From: Bryobacterales bacterium KBS 96
Lineage (GTDB): Bacteria > Acidobacteriota > Terriglobia > Bryobacterales > Bryobacteraceae
Assembly: GCA_000381625.1 (NCBI GenBank)
Contig: KB906767.1
Span: 6,182,462 to 6,246,461, forward strand
Reading direction: 5' to 3'
Length of the DNA: 64,000 nucleotides
Below, piece by piece: positions 9,696-17,405 of this stretch. Both the position numbers and the translations under genes were made by a program. Numbering within the stretch: position 1 is the first letter of the stretch; each line of letters opens with the position of its first letter. The notes under the pieces were generated by a model, which saw nothing but the letters and a program-made list of their open reading frames with translations, was not told where the DNA came from and searched no databases.

Positions 9696-9727
9696 CGAAG
9701 TAGAATTGCCGTCGAAGTAGAATTGCC
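9696..9727 (+). repeat. Tandem direct repeat, two 15-bp copies
   Basis: CGAAGTAGAATTGCC occurs at 9696-9710 and again at 9713-9727 (period 17), between the ligase stop and the start of the next gene at 9742. It could be a binding site or a local duplication; no function is assigned. Confidence 0.6.
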
Positions 9728-9741
9728 ATAGATAGAGGTTC

Positions 9742-10650
9742 ATGGATCTCATTACCATCGACACGTGGGCGGACGCGCAACCGCACGACTACAGGCCCGA
9801 TCTCGAATCGGGCAATGTTCTGTTCTTTCCGGCAACGCCGTTTTCGCTGCCCGAAGCGACAAAAGAGCTTCTACGAAGTCTGGATTTTTCGGGAACGGCA
9901 GTCCACAAGAACATCGCCTATCGTCCGGCAAGCGATCGGATTACCGGTGTCGATGCCGGCGCGGAAGAGCAACTGCGCGCGGTGTTCAAAGATTATTCGC
10001 GCAATGTTGTCCGGTTCGCCGCGGATCTGCTCCCCGATTATGCGAAGAAGTGGAAATTGGACTATGCCAGCTTCCGTCCTTTGGAAGAGCAGGGCCGCGA
10101 CCTGCCGACCAACAAGCGAAACGACTTAATGCATACCGATGCATTCCCGTCACGGCCCGTACATGGTAATTTGATCCTGCGGATCTTCACCAATATCCAT
10201 CCCACAAAATCTCGCGTATGGGTCACGTCAGACCCGTTCACAAAGGTAGCGGAGCGCTACGCAAAGGATGCGGGGCTGGATGATTTGGCCGCGGAGGCGG
10301 CATCTACAATGGGAAGGCTGCGTGGCCAGACTGTCCACGCCATGTCGGGCTTGGGACTCCCGATTGCGGACCGTTCCGCATATGACCGGTTCATGCTTCG
10401 CTTTCACGAATACTTAAAGCGTAACGAAGAATATCAGCGCGATTGGGCCAGTTATCGGTTCGAGTTCCCGCCGGGGTCGACGTGGCTGGTCTTCACGGAT
10501 GTTGTGCCGCACTCTGTTCACTCGGGCCAGCACGCGTTGGAGCAGACGATCATCGTCGCTCGCGATTCGATGGCTGATCCCGAGAAAGCTCCGGTATCGA
10601 TATTGCAGCGGCTTTGCGGAAAACCGCTCCTCGGGCAAGCCGCGTGGTAA
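9742..10650 (+). CDS. Kdo 3-hydroxylase (KdoO-like) family dioxygenase
   Basis: 302 residues resembling the Fe(II)/2-oxoglutarate-dependent Kdo hydroxylases that hydroxylate the 3-deoxy-D-manno-octulosonate of lipopolysaccharide. Candidate iron ligands are HTD in 'LMHTDAFPSRP' (residues ~132-142) and a His in 'VVPHSVHSGQHALEQT' near residue 255. 'NLILRIFTNIHP' follows the HTD motif as in the family. It is cytoplasmic, with no signal peptide. Its presence agrees with lpxD at 53.6 kb and an LPS-bearing outer membrane. It starts 58 bases after the ligase; co-transcription is possible but no functional link is apparent. Confidence 0.8.
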   Translation: MDLITIDTWADAQPHDYRPDLESGNVLFFPATPFSLPEATKELLRSLDFSGTAVHKNIAYRPASDRITGVDAGAEEQLRAVFKDYSRNVVRFAADLLPDYAKKWKLDYASFRPLEEQGRDLPTNKRNDLMHTDAFPSRPVHGNLILRIFTNIHPTKSRVWVTSDPFTKVAERYAKDAGLDDLAAEAASTMGRLRGQTVHAMSGLGLPIADRSAYDRFMLRFHEYLKRNEEYQRDWASYRFEFPPGSTWLVFTDVVPHSVHSGQHALEQTIIVARDSMADPEKAPVSILQRLCGKPLLGQAAW

Positions 10651-10677
10651 GTTGCGGCCCGCCCGGAGCAGGAAAGC

Positions 10678-11109
10678 CTAGGACGGAATAACGAGTTCCT
10701 GACCTACCTGGATTTTATCGGGATTGTCCAGCTTGCCGCGGTTCGCTTCAAAGATCCGGTTGTATTGATTGGCGTCGCCGTAGAACTGCTTGGCGATTTT
10801 TGAGAGCGAGTCGCCCGGCTGCACTTTGTAAGTCCGCCCTTGGCCGCCGCCGGCTGCGGCGCCAGCCGCGTGCGTCTGTGTCGGCGCAAGCGACGGATCG
10901 ATACTGAGATCGCATGTCACATCGCTATAGTTTGAATCTACGGCTTTGATCTGATTCCAAACCGCATTCTTCGCCTCCTGCGAAGGCGCGGCGCCCTGTA
11001 TGAACAGCTTGTTGTCCTGTACATGCAAATGAGACAATTTAACCCCATTCTGCTGAACGGCATCCAGGGCCGGCTTATACTTATTCTTGAGTTCTTCCAA
11101 ACGTTCCAT
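10678..11109 (-). CDS. BON-LysM domain protein (Kbp/YgaU-like)
   Basis: 143 residues. The N-terminal half has BON-like features ('KLSHLHVQDNKLFIQGAAPSQEAKNAV'-like, read in pieces). A Gly/Ala-rich linker (~87-95) leads into a C-terminal LysM domain (~97-142: 'YKVQPGDSLSKIAKQFYG', 'IQVGQELVIPS'). There is no signal peptide, as in E. coli Kbp, which binds potassium in the cytoplasm. It lies 49 bases downstream of uxaE on the same strand. Function in potassium sensing or envelope stress is by homology only. Confidence 0.8.
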   Translation of the reverse strand: MERLEELKNKYKPALDAVQQNGVKLSHLHVQDNKLFIQGAAPSQEAKNAVWNQIKAVDSNYSDVTCDLSIDPSLAPTQTHAAGAAAGGGQGRTYKVQPGDSLSKIAKQFYGDANQYNRIFEANRGKLDNPDKIQVGQELVIPS

Positions 11110-11158
11110 GCGCGTTACTCCTACAAGCTGGATGTGACTCGCTGGAAATTGTTGCGCC

Positions 11159-12451
11159 CTAACTACCCAAAAACAGCGGCCGGATGTGCCGGTCGTAAAG
11201 GTTGCCGGTGACGTGCGGCGCGATCCGGTCTTCCATCTCGCTCAGCAGATCGGTGTAACGCTTGCCCATCTTTGCGGCGACTTTGAATCCCACGTGGAGA
11301 AGCTGGCGGAAGCTGCTGTTATAGGCCGGACATTTCGGATCGTGCCGTAGCGCGGACGCAAACTGATCTCCGGACCATCGGTTCACTTCATCGGGCGCAG
11401 GCAACTTTTTGGGATCGATATCGATGACACTGGCATAGGGCACACACAATTCGTCGCGATGCGCATAGGCTTCCGCATAGACTTCTTTGGCAAGAGTCAA
11501 TCCCTGCTCGCCGCCCTGCGCGAGGCCGATTAGTTCCTCCAGCCAATTCGTTCCGGCGGTTTTCAAATGCACGCCGGCGTCGAACATTTTTAGCGATCGA
11601 TGCATGGGCCCGTACAGCGAGAATTTATCGCTGCCGGAGTGCACGCTGAGCTTAAGGTTGGCCGGCAGGCCGTACTGCTTCACTGCGAATGCAATGGCGG
11701 CGATGTCGTTCGAGAACTCCTCGGTGAACTTCGCCAAATCTCCGACGTAATCGACGCCCTTATTGAAACGGCCGGTGAATTTCGGAGCGATGGTTTGAAT
11801 CGGGATGTGTTCATCCGCGATCGCCGCCAGGATGATCAGCAATTCGACCGGAGTTTGTGGCGAGTCTGTCTCATCCATCGAGACTTCGGTGATGAATCGG
11901 CCTTTGCCTTTCTTCTCCTCGATGTGGCGGTAGATCCGGCCCGCTTCCTTCACCGCCGCGACGTATTTGCCCGCTGTGCCGGCGACAAACTCACCAGTGA
12001 TGTGGAACGGGCGATCGACTCCCGGAATTTCGATGTCGCCCCTGATCTCTGGATGGCGGGCGACGAATTGATCGATGCTCGTTGGATCGGCCGGTTTGCC
12101 GATCCAATCGGCTACGTCGATGGTGTAAAAATCGCACGGCTCGATAAATCGGTCCACCGTGCCGAGGTTGATATGGTCGGCGTCCAGATGGTACGGCCGC
12201 TTCCAATTAAGCGCCTTTACTGCTTCATCCGCGGCTGCACGTGTGCTTGCCGGTTCGGAGCCGATGATCGTGTGTTCGCGGTTTGACTTGTTCCAGACCG
12301 GGATGACCTCCACGCCCTGCTCGTCGGCGAGCATACAGGCGCGTAGCTGGGCCTTCGCCTGGTGGGCAAATCTGTCTCCGACTCCGATTGAATATTTTGC
12401 AAGCTGAATGTGCCGATCCATCTCATCTGTAACATTAACTCGTGATCCCAT
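11159..12451 (-). CDS. uxaE: Tagaturonate/fructuronate epimerase UxaE family
   Basis: 430 residues matching the UxaE family, which interconverts D-tagaturonate and D-fructuronate so that galacturonate can enter the fructuronate branch. Recognisable segments are 'YSIGVGDRFAHQAKAQL', 'HLDADHINLGTVDRF', 'VSMDETDSPQTP' and 'LSVHSGSDKFSLYGP'; the His, Asp and Glu residues in these blocks are likely metal ligands. Its 5' end abuts the mobile element: the integrase stop codon at 12459 is 7 bases from this start codon. The original upstream region has therefore been replaced by element DNA, and expression may now depend on the element. Confidence 0.88.
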   Translation of the reverse strand: MGSRVNVTDEMDRHIQLAKYSIGVGDRFAHQAKAQLRACMLADEQGVEVIPVWNKSNREHTIIGSEPASTRAAADEAVKALNWKRPYHLDADHINLGTVDRFIEPCDFYTIDVADWIGKPADPTSIDQFVARHPEIRGDIEIPGVDRPFHITGEFVAGTAGKYVAAVKEAGRIYRHIEEKKGKGRFITEVSMDETDSPQTPVELLIILAAIADEHIPIQTIAPKFTGRFNKGVDYVGDLAKFTEEFSNDIAAIAFAVKQYGLPANLKLSVHSGSDKFSLYGPMHRSLKMFDAGVHLKTAGTNWLEELIGLAQGGEQGLTLAKEVYAEAYAHRDELCVPYASVIDIDPKKLPAPDEVNRWSGDQFASALRHDPKCPAYNSSFRQLLHVGFKVAAKMGKRYTDLLSEMEDRIAPHVTGNLYDRHIRPLFLGS

Positions 12452-12458
12452 AAGTTGC

Positions 12459-13715
12459 TCAATTTACGGCAGTTGCTGGTATGGCCAAATCCTGCGTATC
12501 CGGCGCGTATGCTTCGTTTGACAGGTGCGCTAGAACCGGGTCCGCGTTCCAGACGCGCTGCTGTGTCGCTTCCATCTTGCTCTGCCGAGCGGCAATCCAC
12601 GGAAGGTAATGCTTCTCGGTTGTGCGAATGTTGCCGTGACCGAGCAGGCGCGATATCTCGTCTATCGGCATATCCGCTAGGATGTTCTCAACCGCGAACG
12701 TATCGCGCAGCATGTGAGGGTGCCCGTGCGGGATGCCGGCCGCCAGGAACACTTTAGTGAGCCGGCGGGACCATTTATTCTTGATCCGCCTGTATTCCTG
12801 CACATATTCCTCTTGTGTTGCGCCGCGGAGGGGCCCGGTCCAAAACCAATATGCCGGCGATTCGCGCGGGCATTGGGCCAGCGCATCTACCGCCGCCTGC
12901 GGCAGCAGGGTAGTCACGTATCCGCCCGTCTTCATCTGGCGCAATGTCAGCCGGGCGCCCGTCAAACTAGAACACGGCCTTGTGATGCTATCCGAGATAC
13001 GCAGGCCCGAATACCTCAGCAGCATCACGAGCGCGTAATCGGCATGTCCGGCTACGCGTGCGGCGCGGAATATCTCGATCATTTCCGCCTGAGTGAATGG
13101 CTGCGTTTTCTCAGTTCCGTCCGTATCCGGTAGCGGTAGATCCGCCGCAACGTCCGCGGATACCATCTTGCGCTTCGCCAGATAGGACCATAGCGTTTTT
13201 ATGTGAACGGTCGAATTGTACCGGGTGAGCGGCGCCGCAATCTTCCACTCGGCCTGTAGCGCCTCCAAATCCGACAGTGTGATTTGCTCCGCGTAGCGAA
13301 TACCTCGCGCCGCACACATGCCCTCAAGTGTTTGCAGCTTTTTGCGCGGATTGCGCGGCTTTCGCTCCATGAACACGCACTCATACAGATAGATCGTTTG
13401 AGGCTTGGCGTTGCGGTTCTCACGCAAATACTTCATGAATGTATTGACCGCATCGCTAACTGTGATTCGGTCGCCGGTGTCAGGCGCATCGATATACCCT
13501 TGCGCTTCCCACTGCCGTACCCGCGCCGTTGCTAACGTCCAGTTTGATGTTTTCAGGGAATGCGCTTTTACTGGCTTACCGGCCAGCGTGCCGTCTACGT
13601 GTATTGGGCAGGAGCAGCGCCGATACTTGCGCCCCGCCGCGACGTGCGGGCATGAGAGAATGTGCCTGCGATATAGCGCGATCATGCGCTTATTGTAGCG
13701 TTTGCCACGCATCAA
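12459..13715 (-). CDS. int: Tyrosine-type site-specific recombinase (integrase)
   Basis: 418 residues. A Cys/His-rich N-terminal segment ('CPHVAAGRKYRRCSCPIH', residues 22-39) precedes a SAM-like core-binding domain (~85-185) and the catalytic domain. The full active-site set is visible: Arg239 (SGLRIS), Lys262 (MKTGG), His334 and Arg337 (HMLR), His360 (LLGHG) and the Tyr370 nucleophile (EKHY). It therefore appears intact. Its 3' end faces the left junction, so the attachment core is probably just downstream of the gene, next to uxaE. The Cys-rich N-terminus may bind zinc and arm-type DNA sites. Confidence 0.95.
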   Translation of the reverse strand: MMRGKRYNKRMIALYRRHILSCPHVAAGRKYRRCSCPIHVDGTLAGKPVKAHSLKTSNWTLATARVRQWEAQGYIDAPDTGDRITVSDAVNTFMKYLRENRNAKPQTIYLYECVFMERKPRNPRKKLQTLEGMCAARGIRYAEQITLSDLEALQAEWKIAAPLTRYNSTVHIKTLWSYLAKRKMVSADVAADLPLPDTDGTEKTQPFTQAEMIEIFRAARVAGHADYALVMLLRYSGLRISDSITRPCSSLTGARLTLRQMKTGGYVTTLLPQAAVDALAQCPRESPAYWFWTGPLRGATQEEYVQEYRRIKNKWSRRLTKVFLAAGIPHGHPHMLRDTFAVENILADMPIDEISRLLGHGNIRTTEKHYLPWIAARQSKMEATQQRVWNADPVLAHLSNEAYAPDTQDLAIPATAVN

Positions 13716-13843
13716 ACCATTACCCGTTCCGAAACAATCGTTCCAAGCCCGCTACGGTTGTCTATAAAATCAATATTTATAAGCTCAATAACCTTTATTT
13801 ATAGGCAAAGCTTGCGGCCGTCCGCTAAACTGAACTCAGATCG

Positions 13844-13859
13844 CTCGTAATGTTACGAG
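13844..13859. promoter_or_regulatory. Perfect inverted repeat upstream of the integrase
   Basis: CTCGTAA-TG-TTACGAG, 7-bp arms with a 2-bp spacer, 129 bases upstream of the integrase start. The DNA between (13735-13805) is AT-rich with repeated ATTTATA. This is a plausible operator or recombinase arm site; the role is inferred only from position and symmetry. Confidence 0.45.
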
Positions 13860-14006
13860 TTGCTCCCTAACTCGCTACGCGACATTTGTCACCTTGGCGC
13901 AGTTCCGACCGAGGATGTAGGACATCCGCCCGCAGGTCAACACCACGAACCAATTCGGTGTGTCCATTGCATTGGATCTCCGAGAATAAAGAAAGATGGC
14001 ATCTAT

Positions 14007-14351
14007 ATGGCTACATCTTCAATTTTGAGTAGCGGCCCCTATCAAGTCCTTTATGACGCAATTTGTAGTCATACACCCGTCGCCGCCATTTACAACGATT
14101 GTTTTCGTGAGTTCTGCCCTCATGTATTGGGACTGAATAAAGAAGGTAAGCCGCAGGTCCTTGGTTATCAGTTCGGCGGCGAGAGCAAAAGTCGGCCGAT
14201 TGAGCCTGATGGATCGGCCTCAAATTGGCGCTGTATGCTGCTTGATCAGTTGACGGATGTTCATGCTGTACCCGGCTCGTGGCATACCGCACCAAACCAT
14301 TCGCGACCGCAGACCTGCGTCAAATTGGTCCACATCGAAGTCACGGACTAG
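14007..14351 (+). CDS. Small hypothetical protein of the element (WYL-like feel)
   Basis: 114 residues from the ATG at 14007. It runs 'YQVLYDAICSHTPVAAIYNDCFREFCPHVLGL' (in pieces), then 'GYQFGGES' and 'WRCMLLDQLTDV'. The order R..CPH..G....L.YQ.GG..S...WR resembles short WYL-like ligand-sensing domains, but the similarity is too weak to assign. The frame is open upstream to 13860, but that part has no protein character. It converges with the next gene, overlapping by 4 bases. It is one of only two plus-strand genes in the element, so it may be independently expressed cargo. Confidence 0.5.
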   Translation: MATSSILSSGPYQVLYDAICSHTPVAAIYNDCFREFCPHVLGLNKEGKPQVLGYQFGGESKSRPIEPDGSASNWRCMLLDQLTDVHAVPGSWHTAPNHSRPQTCVKLVHIEVTD

Positions 14352-14557
14352 CTTGTCCCTCGGATGACTTGAACCCGGGTGGTAGATTCCTCTATGCGGT
14401 TCTTCCAAGCAGCATATTCGATGGCTCGTTCTTTCGCCGAAGGTCCTGAGAACACCGCGACATAGACTTCTCCATCCGGGCCCACGGCTTCTACATGCCA
14501 GTGATCGGTGTATAGAGTGGATTCAGCAATATCGAATCGCAGCGGCGCTGTCTTCAT
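14348..14557 (-). CDS. Small hypothetical protein of the element (69 aa)
   Basis: 69 residues beginning MKTAPLRFDIAES, then 'WHVEAVGPDGEVYVAVFSG' and an alpha-helical tail 'AKERAIEYAAWKNRI'. A beta-strand-rich front with a helical end looks like a real folded domain. No family is recognised. It lies downstream of the capsid gene on the same strand, separated by about 216 bases with strong hairpins, so it may be read at reduced level from the same transcript. Confidence 0.5.
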   Translation of the reverse strand: MKTAPLRFDIAESTLYTDHWHVEAVGPDGEVYVAVFSGPSAKERAIEYAAWKNRIEESTTRVQVIRGTS

Positions 14558-14678
14558 AATTTATGACCTGCCCACGCTTCCATGATATAAGCAGCCGCTC
14601 TTATTTGAAGCATGCAAAGAAAAAAAGCCCGCGCGTGGCCAAACGGGAGCGGCCGGCCTAGTGGTGTGCCGTAAAAAG

Positions 14679-14710
14679 AGTCACCCCGCGGGTGACTAAG
14701 CCGCGGGGTG
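14679..14710. promoter_or_regulatory. Two overlapping, mutually exclusive hairpins
   Basis: AGTCACCC-cgc-GGGTGACT (14679-14697) and CACCCCGCGG-(9 nt)-CCGCGGGGTG (14682-14710) share the same bases, so only one can form at a time. They lie between the capsid gene and the small gene downstream of it. This layout can act as an attenuator or mRNA processing site; that role is inference. Confidence 0.5.
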
Positions 14711-14742
14711 TTGTAGTAATGAAACTGAGATCGAAAGATGAG

Positions 14743-14763
14743 TAGGGCGCGCGAGGCGCCCTA
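14743..14763 (-). terminator. GC-rich hairpin just downstream of the capsid gene
   Basis: TAGGGCGC-gcgag-GCGCCCTA, a perfect 8-bp stem with a 5-base loop, ends 11 bases after the capsid stop codon. There is no T-run, so it may be a mRNA-stabilising 3' structure or a weak terminator. Confidence 0.5.
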
Positions 14764-14773
14764 TCGCCGAGCG

Positions 14774-16066
14774 TTAGCGGACGCCGCTGATAACAGTGAA
14801 CCAGTTCGGCCGGAACACTTGGAAGTCACAGCGGAGGTATCCGCGAATAAGCACCTGTAGCTGGCTGAAGGCATTGTTGGTGCCGTCTGACCCTACGCGG
14901 GTCGCCTCGATCGTTAAATTGGTGCGGACACCGAAAGCACTTTCATTCCAGTCGCCCACGACGATCTGTGAGCAATCGGTAGACGCGCCTACGGTGAGAT
15001 TGTTCGGGACGATTGAGGTCATGTACTGCGGGACATTCTGAAGCGTCGAGGGAATACGAAGCGGATTGGTCTGTGTATCCTTCAGCTTCCCGAATTTATA
15101 GAAGCTCCGAGGAGACATGACAATAGCGCAATTCTCCGGGTTGCCGTTGTTCGTCGCTACGTCCGCCAGCGCATCTTGCAGTTGATCGTAGTTTGCAATA
15201 ACCGCGCCGTCCGTTCCGTTCGTGATGCTGTTCGTGCCCGCGACGTTCACGATTCCGACAGGTTCGCCGTTGCCGGCAGAACCACGGAAGGCAACACGGT
15301 CCATTTCGACCGCGAACCCTTTGGTGAGAGCGTTCACTACGATTTGTGATGCTTGCGGCGCGCTGTCCTCGAACAGTTCGACCGACATTGAGACGATAGC
15401 TGCAAGAGTCTTCGTCTGGAAGGTGACCGCATCGAAAGTCAGTCCGTTCGAGGAGATGGCAACGTTTTCCCCACGCCACGACATCGCAGGATCACTGAGT
15501 TGCCGCGGATAGCGAAGCGAGTTACTATCCATCGGGACTAACTTAGCGCCCGCTTTCTTAGTGAATGTCTGGTTTCTCGCGAGGTCAATCCATTGAGCAG
15601 CGTATTGCGCCGGCACGGTATATCCGCCGTTTCCGAGACTGCCCTCGGTCATAACGGCGCGCTCCTCTTCAGCTCCCCGCCAATTGCCAGTAACTATGCC
15701 CTTCAGATACTTCGGCATGTCGAATCCGGCGTGACGCGACTCGCCAGGGATGATGTCAGCCAGACGCTCATCGGCACCCAGTGCGCGGAGTTCGCCAGGC
15801 ATGAGCGGCGTGCTGCCGGCGCCGCGGTTGCCGTTGCTGTCGATACCGCTGCGGGTTTCGTCCAGTGAACGCGCGATACCCTCGGTCGCTTCGATGGCTT
15901 CGATGGTGTCCGTCAGTTCATTGACCTTCAACATCAAGCCCTGGTGATCGTCTCTTTCGGCTTTCGTCATGGTGCTGCGGCCCTCAGTTTGGACCTTGTC
16001 CACGATGTTTTGCATCGTGCGGATGTGACTAGCACGCTTTTGCTTTAAATCTAAAAGTTGTGGCAT
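14774..16066 (-). CDS. HK97-fold phage major capsid protein
   Basis: 430 residues from ATG 16066. The N-terminal ~110 residues are a charged coiled coil (LKQKRASHIRTMQNIVDK..., then 'KVNELTDTIEAIEATEG'), the delta/scaffold region of HK97-type capsid proteins. The fold proper follows: 'GSLGNGGYTVPAQYAAQWIDLAR', 'FQTKTLAAIVSMSVELFEDSAP' and 'EMDRVAFRGSAGNGEPVGI' (in pieces) are classic MCP signatures. The C-terminus carries 'IRGYLRCDFQVFRPNWFTVI'. It would self-assemble into a procapsid; the N-terminal region is usually removed by a prohead protease, which this element does not encode. The longer frame upstream to 16231 lacks protein character. Confidence 0.93.
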   Translation of the reverse strand: MPQLLDLKQKRASHIRTMQNIVDKVQTEGRSTMTKAERDDHQGLMLKVNELTDTIEAIEATEGIARSLDETRSGIDSNGNRGAGSTPLMPGELRALGADERLADIIPGESRHAGFDMPKYLKGIVTGNWRGAEEERAVMTEGSLGNGGYTVPAQYAAQWIDLARNQTFTKKAGAKLVPMDSNSLRYPRQLSDPAMSWRGENVAISSNGLTFDAVTFQTKTLAAIVSMSVELFEDSAPQASQIVVNALTKGFAVEMDRVAFRGSAGNGEPVGIVNVAGTNSITNGTDGAVIANYDQLQDALADVATNNGNPENCAIVMSPRSFYKFGKLKDTQTNPLRIPSTLQNVPQYMTSIVPNNLTVGASTDCSQIVVGDWNESAFGVRTNLTIEATRVGSDGTNNAFSQLQVLIRGYLRCDFQVFRPNWFTVISGVR

Positions 16067-16211
16067 TGAATTATTCCCGTAAGTGAATTTGCGTTCTCGA
16101 TTGGAACGTGCGGGAACTTCAGGTAGGCTACTTGCCGCCCCTCCGTCTCTCGCGCTTAAGCTGCACTGCCGCCTGGCAGCTTGCCTATGCATCGTGTCGC
16201 TCCTTTGTTTC

Positions 16212-16310
16212 GGTATGGGGTGCGCCTGCACCCCGTACCACCGAGACGAGTAAGGAACGAACTGCCCGTTTAGTGGTTTAAGCGGATTGCTTTACCCCGG
16301 CGCGCGCCGG
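16212..16310. other. Cluster of strong palindromes upstream of the capsid gene
   Basis: GGTATGGGGTGC-gcct-GCACCCCGTACC at 16212-16239 (12-bp stem, one G-T pair) and the 14-bp palindrome CCGGCGCGCGCCGG at 16297-16310, just downstream of the stop codon of the preceding gene. The 248-base gap holds no gene. Possible roles are transcription termination or attenuation before the capsid gene, or a packaging site; none is proven. Confidence 0.5.
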
Positions 16311-16314
16311 AAGA

Positions 16315-16824
16315 TCAGTGCCTTTGATGTTCCTCGCAGGACACCGGCCGCGCTGGAATCTCCAGCGGATTACGCCAAGGCGTGCTATCTTGCCGCCGAT
16401 CGACTCTGTGTAGGCGGCTATGCCAGGGCCGCAAGATGCCGGCCGCGCGCTGTTTTGCGCGGCAGTGCCAGAGCAGATGCAATGAGATCTGTTCTAGCCA
16501 GAATGCGCCGGGGTGCCTGCGCGAGTCGCACCATTTAACGAGATCACGAAGAAAGCTAGCCACCATTTCCAATTCCAGCGCTTTAAGCTGGCCGAGGTCT
16601 GTTTGCGAAAGCCAGAATTCGCCCGCTAGGTTCCTGTAGGGGGGATTGTCAGCTTCTCGGTTGACCCAAGCCCGTATGATGGACTCACGGATGCGATTAC
16701 ACACGGCAACGACACGCGGCGGGGCGGGGCGGTAAGCCAGCCTGCCGACTTCGGCCTCCAGGTCGCTGTAATCACTTTCTCGCCAATAGCGCTGGTTCGG
16801 GATCGCCACGACTTGAAACGTCAT
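16315..16824 (-). CDS. Hypothetical element protein (169 aa)
   Basis: 169 residues beginning MTFQVVAIPNQRYWRESDYSDLEAEV. It is rich in Trp, Arg and Leu and mostly helical by appearance; the last ~45 residues are Arg/Pro-rich and less ordered. Its start codon overlaps the stop of the upstream gene (16821-16824, ATGA), so the pair is translationally coupled. No family recognised. Its place between the capsid gene and the replication module suits a morphogenesis, packaging-interference or decoration role, but nothing in the sequence shows this. Confidence 0.55.
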   Translation of the reverse strand: MTFQVVAIPNQRYWRESDYSDLEAEVGRLAYRPAPPRVVAVCNRIRESIIRAWVNREADNPPYRNLAGEFWLSQTDLGQLKALELEMVASFLRDLVKWCDSRRHPGAFWLEQISLHLLWHCRAKQRAAGILRPWHSRLHRVDRRQDSTPWRNPLEIPARPVSCEEHQRH

Positions 16825-17405
16825 ATTGCTACGCTCGAGCCGAACGCACTATAGAGAATGCTTGCCTTCGCGTTTGGGTCTAACCCGCCGTGCGTTGCCG
16901 CGGTATAGGTGACGTTCGGCGCCATACGGATTTCGTAGCCGCCGCGGAGTCGGAGAGATCTGGAAAAAGGCAAATGTATTTGTAGCCCTAAGTTATTATT
17001 CTGCCCGCACGGGTTATTGGTTAGCCGCCGATAGCCAGGCGAGAATGCACCGCAGACGTCTGTATTGAACTGCGCGAACCTGGTAGGGGATGGCGTCTGT
17101 GAGGCTATGGGGGTAATTAGCAAGGGCGCCGCATTGTCAATCGTCACCTCAAAATACACGTCCAGTTCGGCCGGGTTGCCGCTGCCGTCCACGATGTAGT
17201 ACTTGCCGCCAGTGTCGTAGTTAACATCGATGTTGCCGAGGGAAGCGTTGTGGATCTGGATGGCAGCACTCTGAAAGGTGCCTTTCGACTGTGTGATATT
17301 CAGAAGTTCAGTGAATGAATCGACCTTGCCAGTAGGTGAATTTAATGGGCCGTCTGGTAGGTCCATCAATAGCTCCGTGAAATAGGGGGCAGCGTAGTGC
17401 GGCAT
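16821..17405 (-). CDS. Hypothetical element protein (194 aa), beta-rich
   Basis: 194 residues with features of a beta-sandwich protein: alternating hydrophobic segments, 'GGKYYIVDGSGNPAELDVYFEVTI' (in pieces), many Asn, Thr, Pro and Gly, and two Cys near residues 117 and 132. No signal peptide. The composition resembles capsid decoration or adhesion proteins, but no family is recognised. It starts the minus-strand pair upstream of the capsid gene and is followed by an overlapping gene. The possible link to virion structure is inferred from position. Confidence 0.55.
   Translation of the reverse strand: MPHYAAPYFTELLMDLPDGPLNSPTGKVDSFTELLNITQSKGTFQSAAIQIHNASLGNIDVNYDTGGKYYIVDGSGNPAELDVYFEVTIDNAAPLLITPIASQTPSPTRFAQFNTDVCGAFSPGYRRLTNNPCGQNNNLGLQIHLPFSRSLRLRGGYEIRMAPNVTYTAATHGGLDPNAKASILYSAFGSSVAI

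Noticed and set aside
13860-14006. Upstream extension of the 114-residue element gene with a CVHC pair
   Set aside because: A zinc-ribbon-like pair is visible, but the extension has no other protein character, and the ATG at 14007 is the first start followed by protein-like sequence.
16067-16231. N-terminal extension of the capsid frame
   Set aside because: Composition is unlike a capsid delta domain, and the ATG at 16066 directly precedes the coiled coil; the region also overlaps hairpin DNA.
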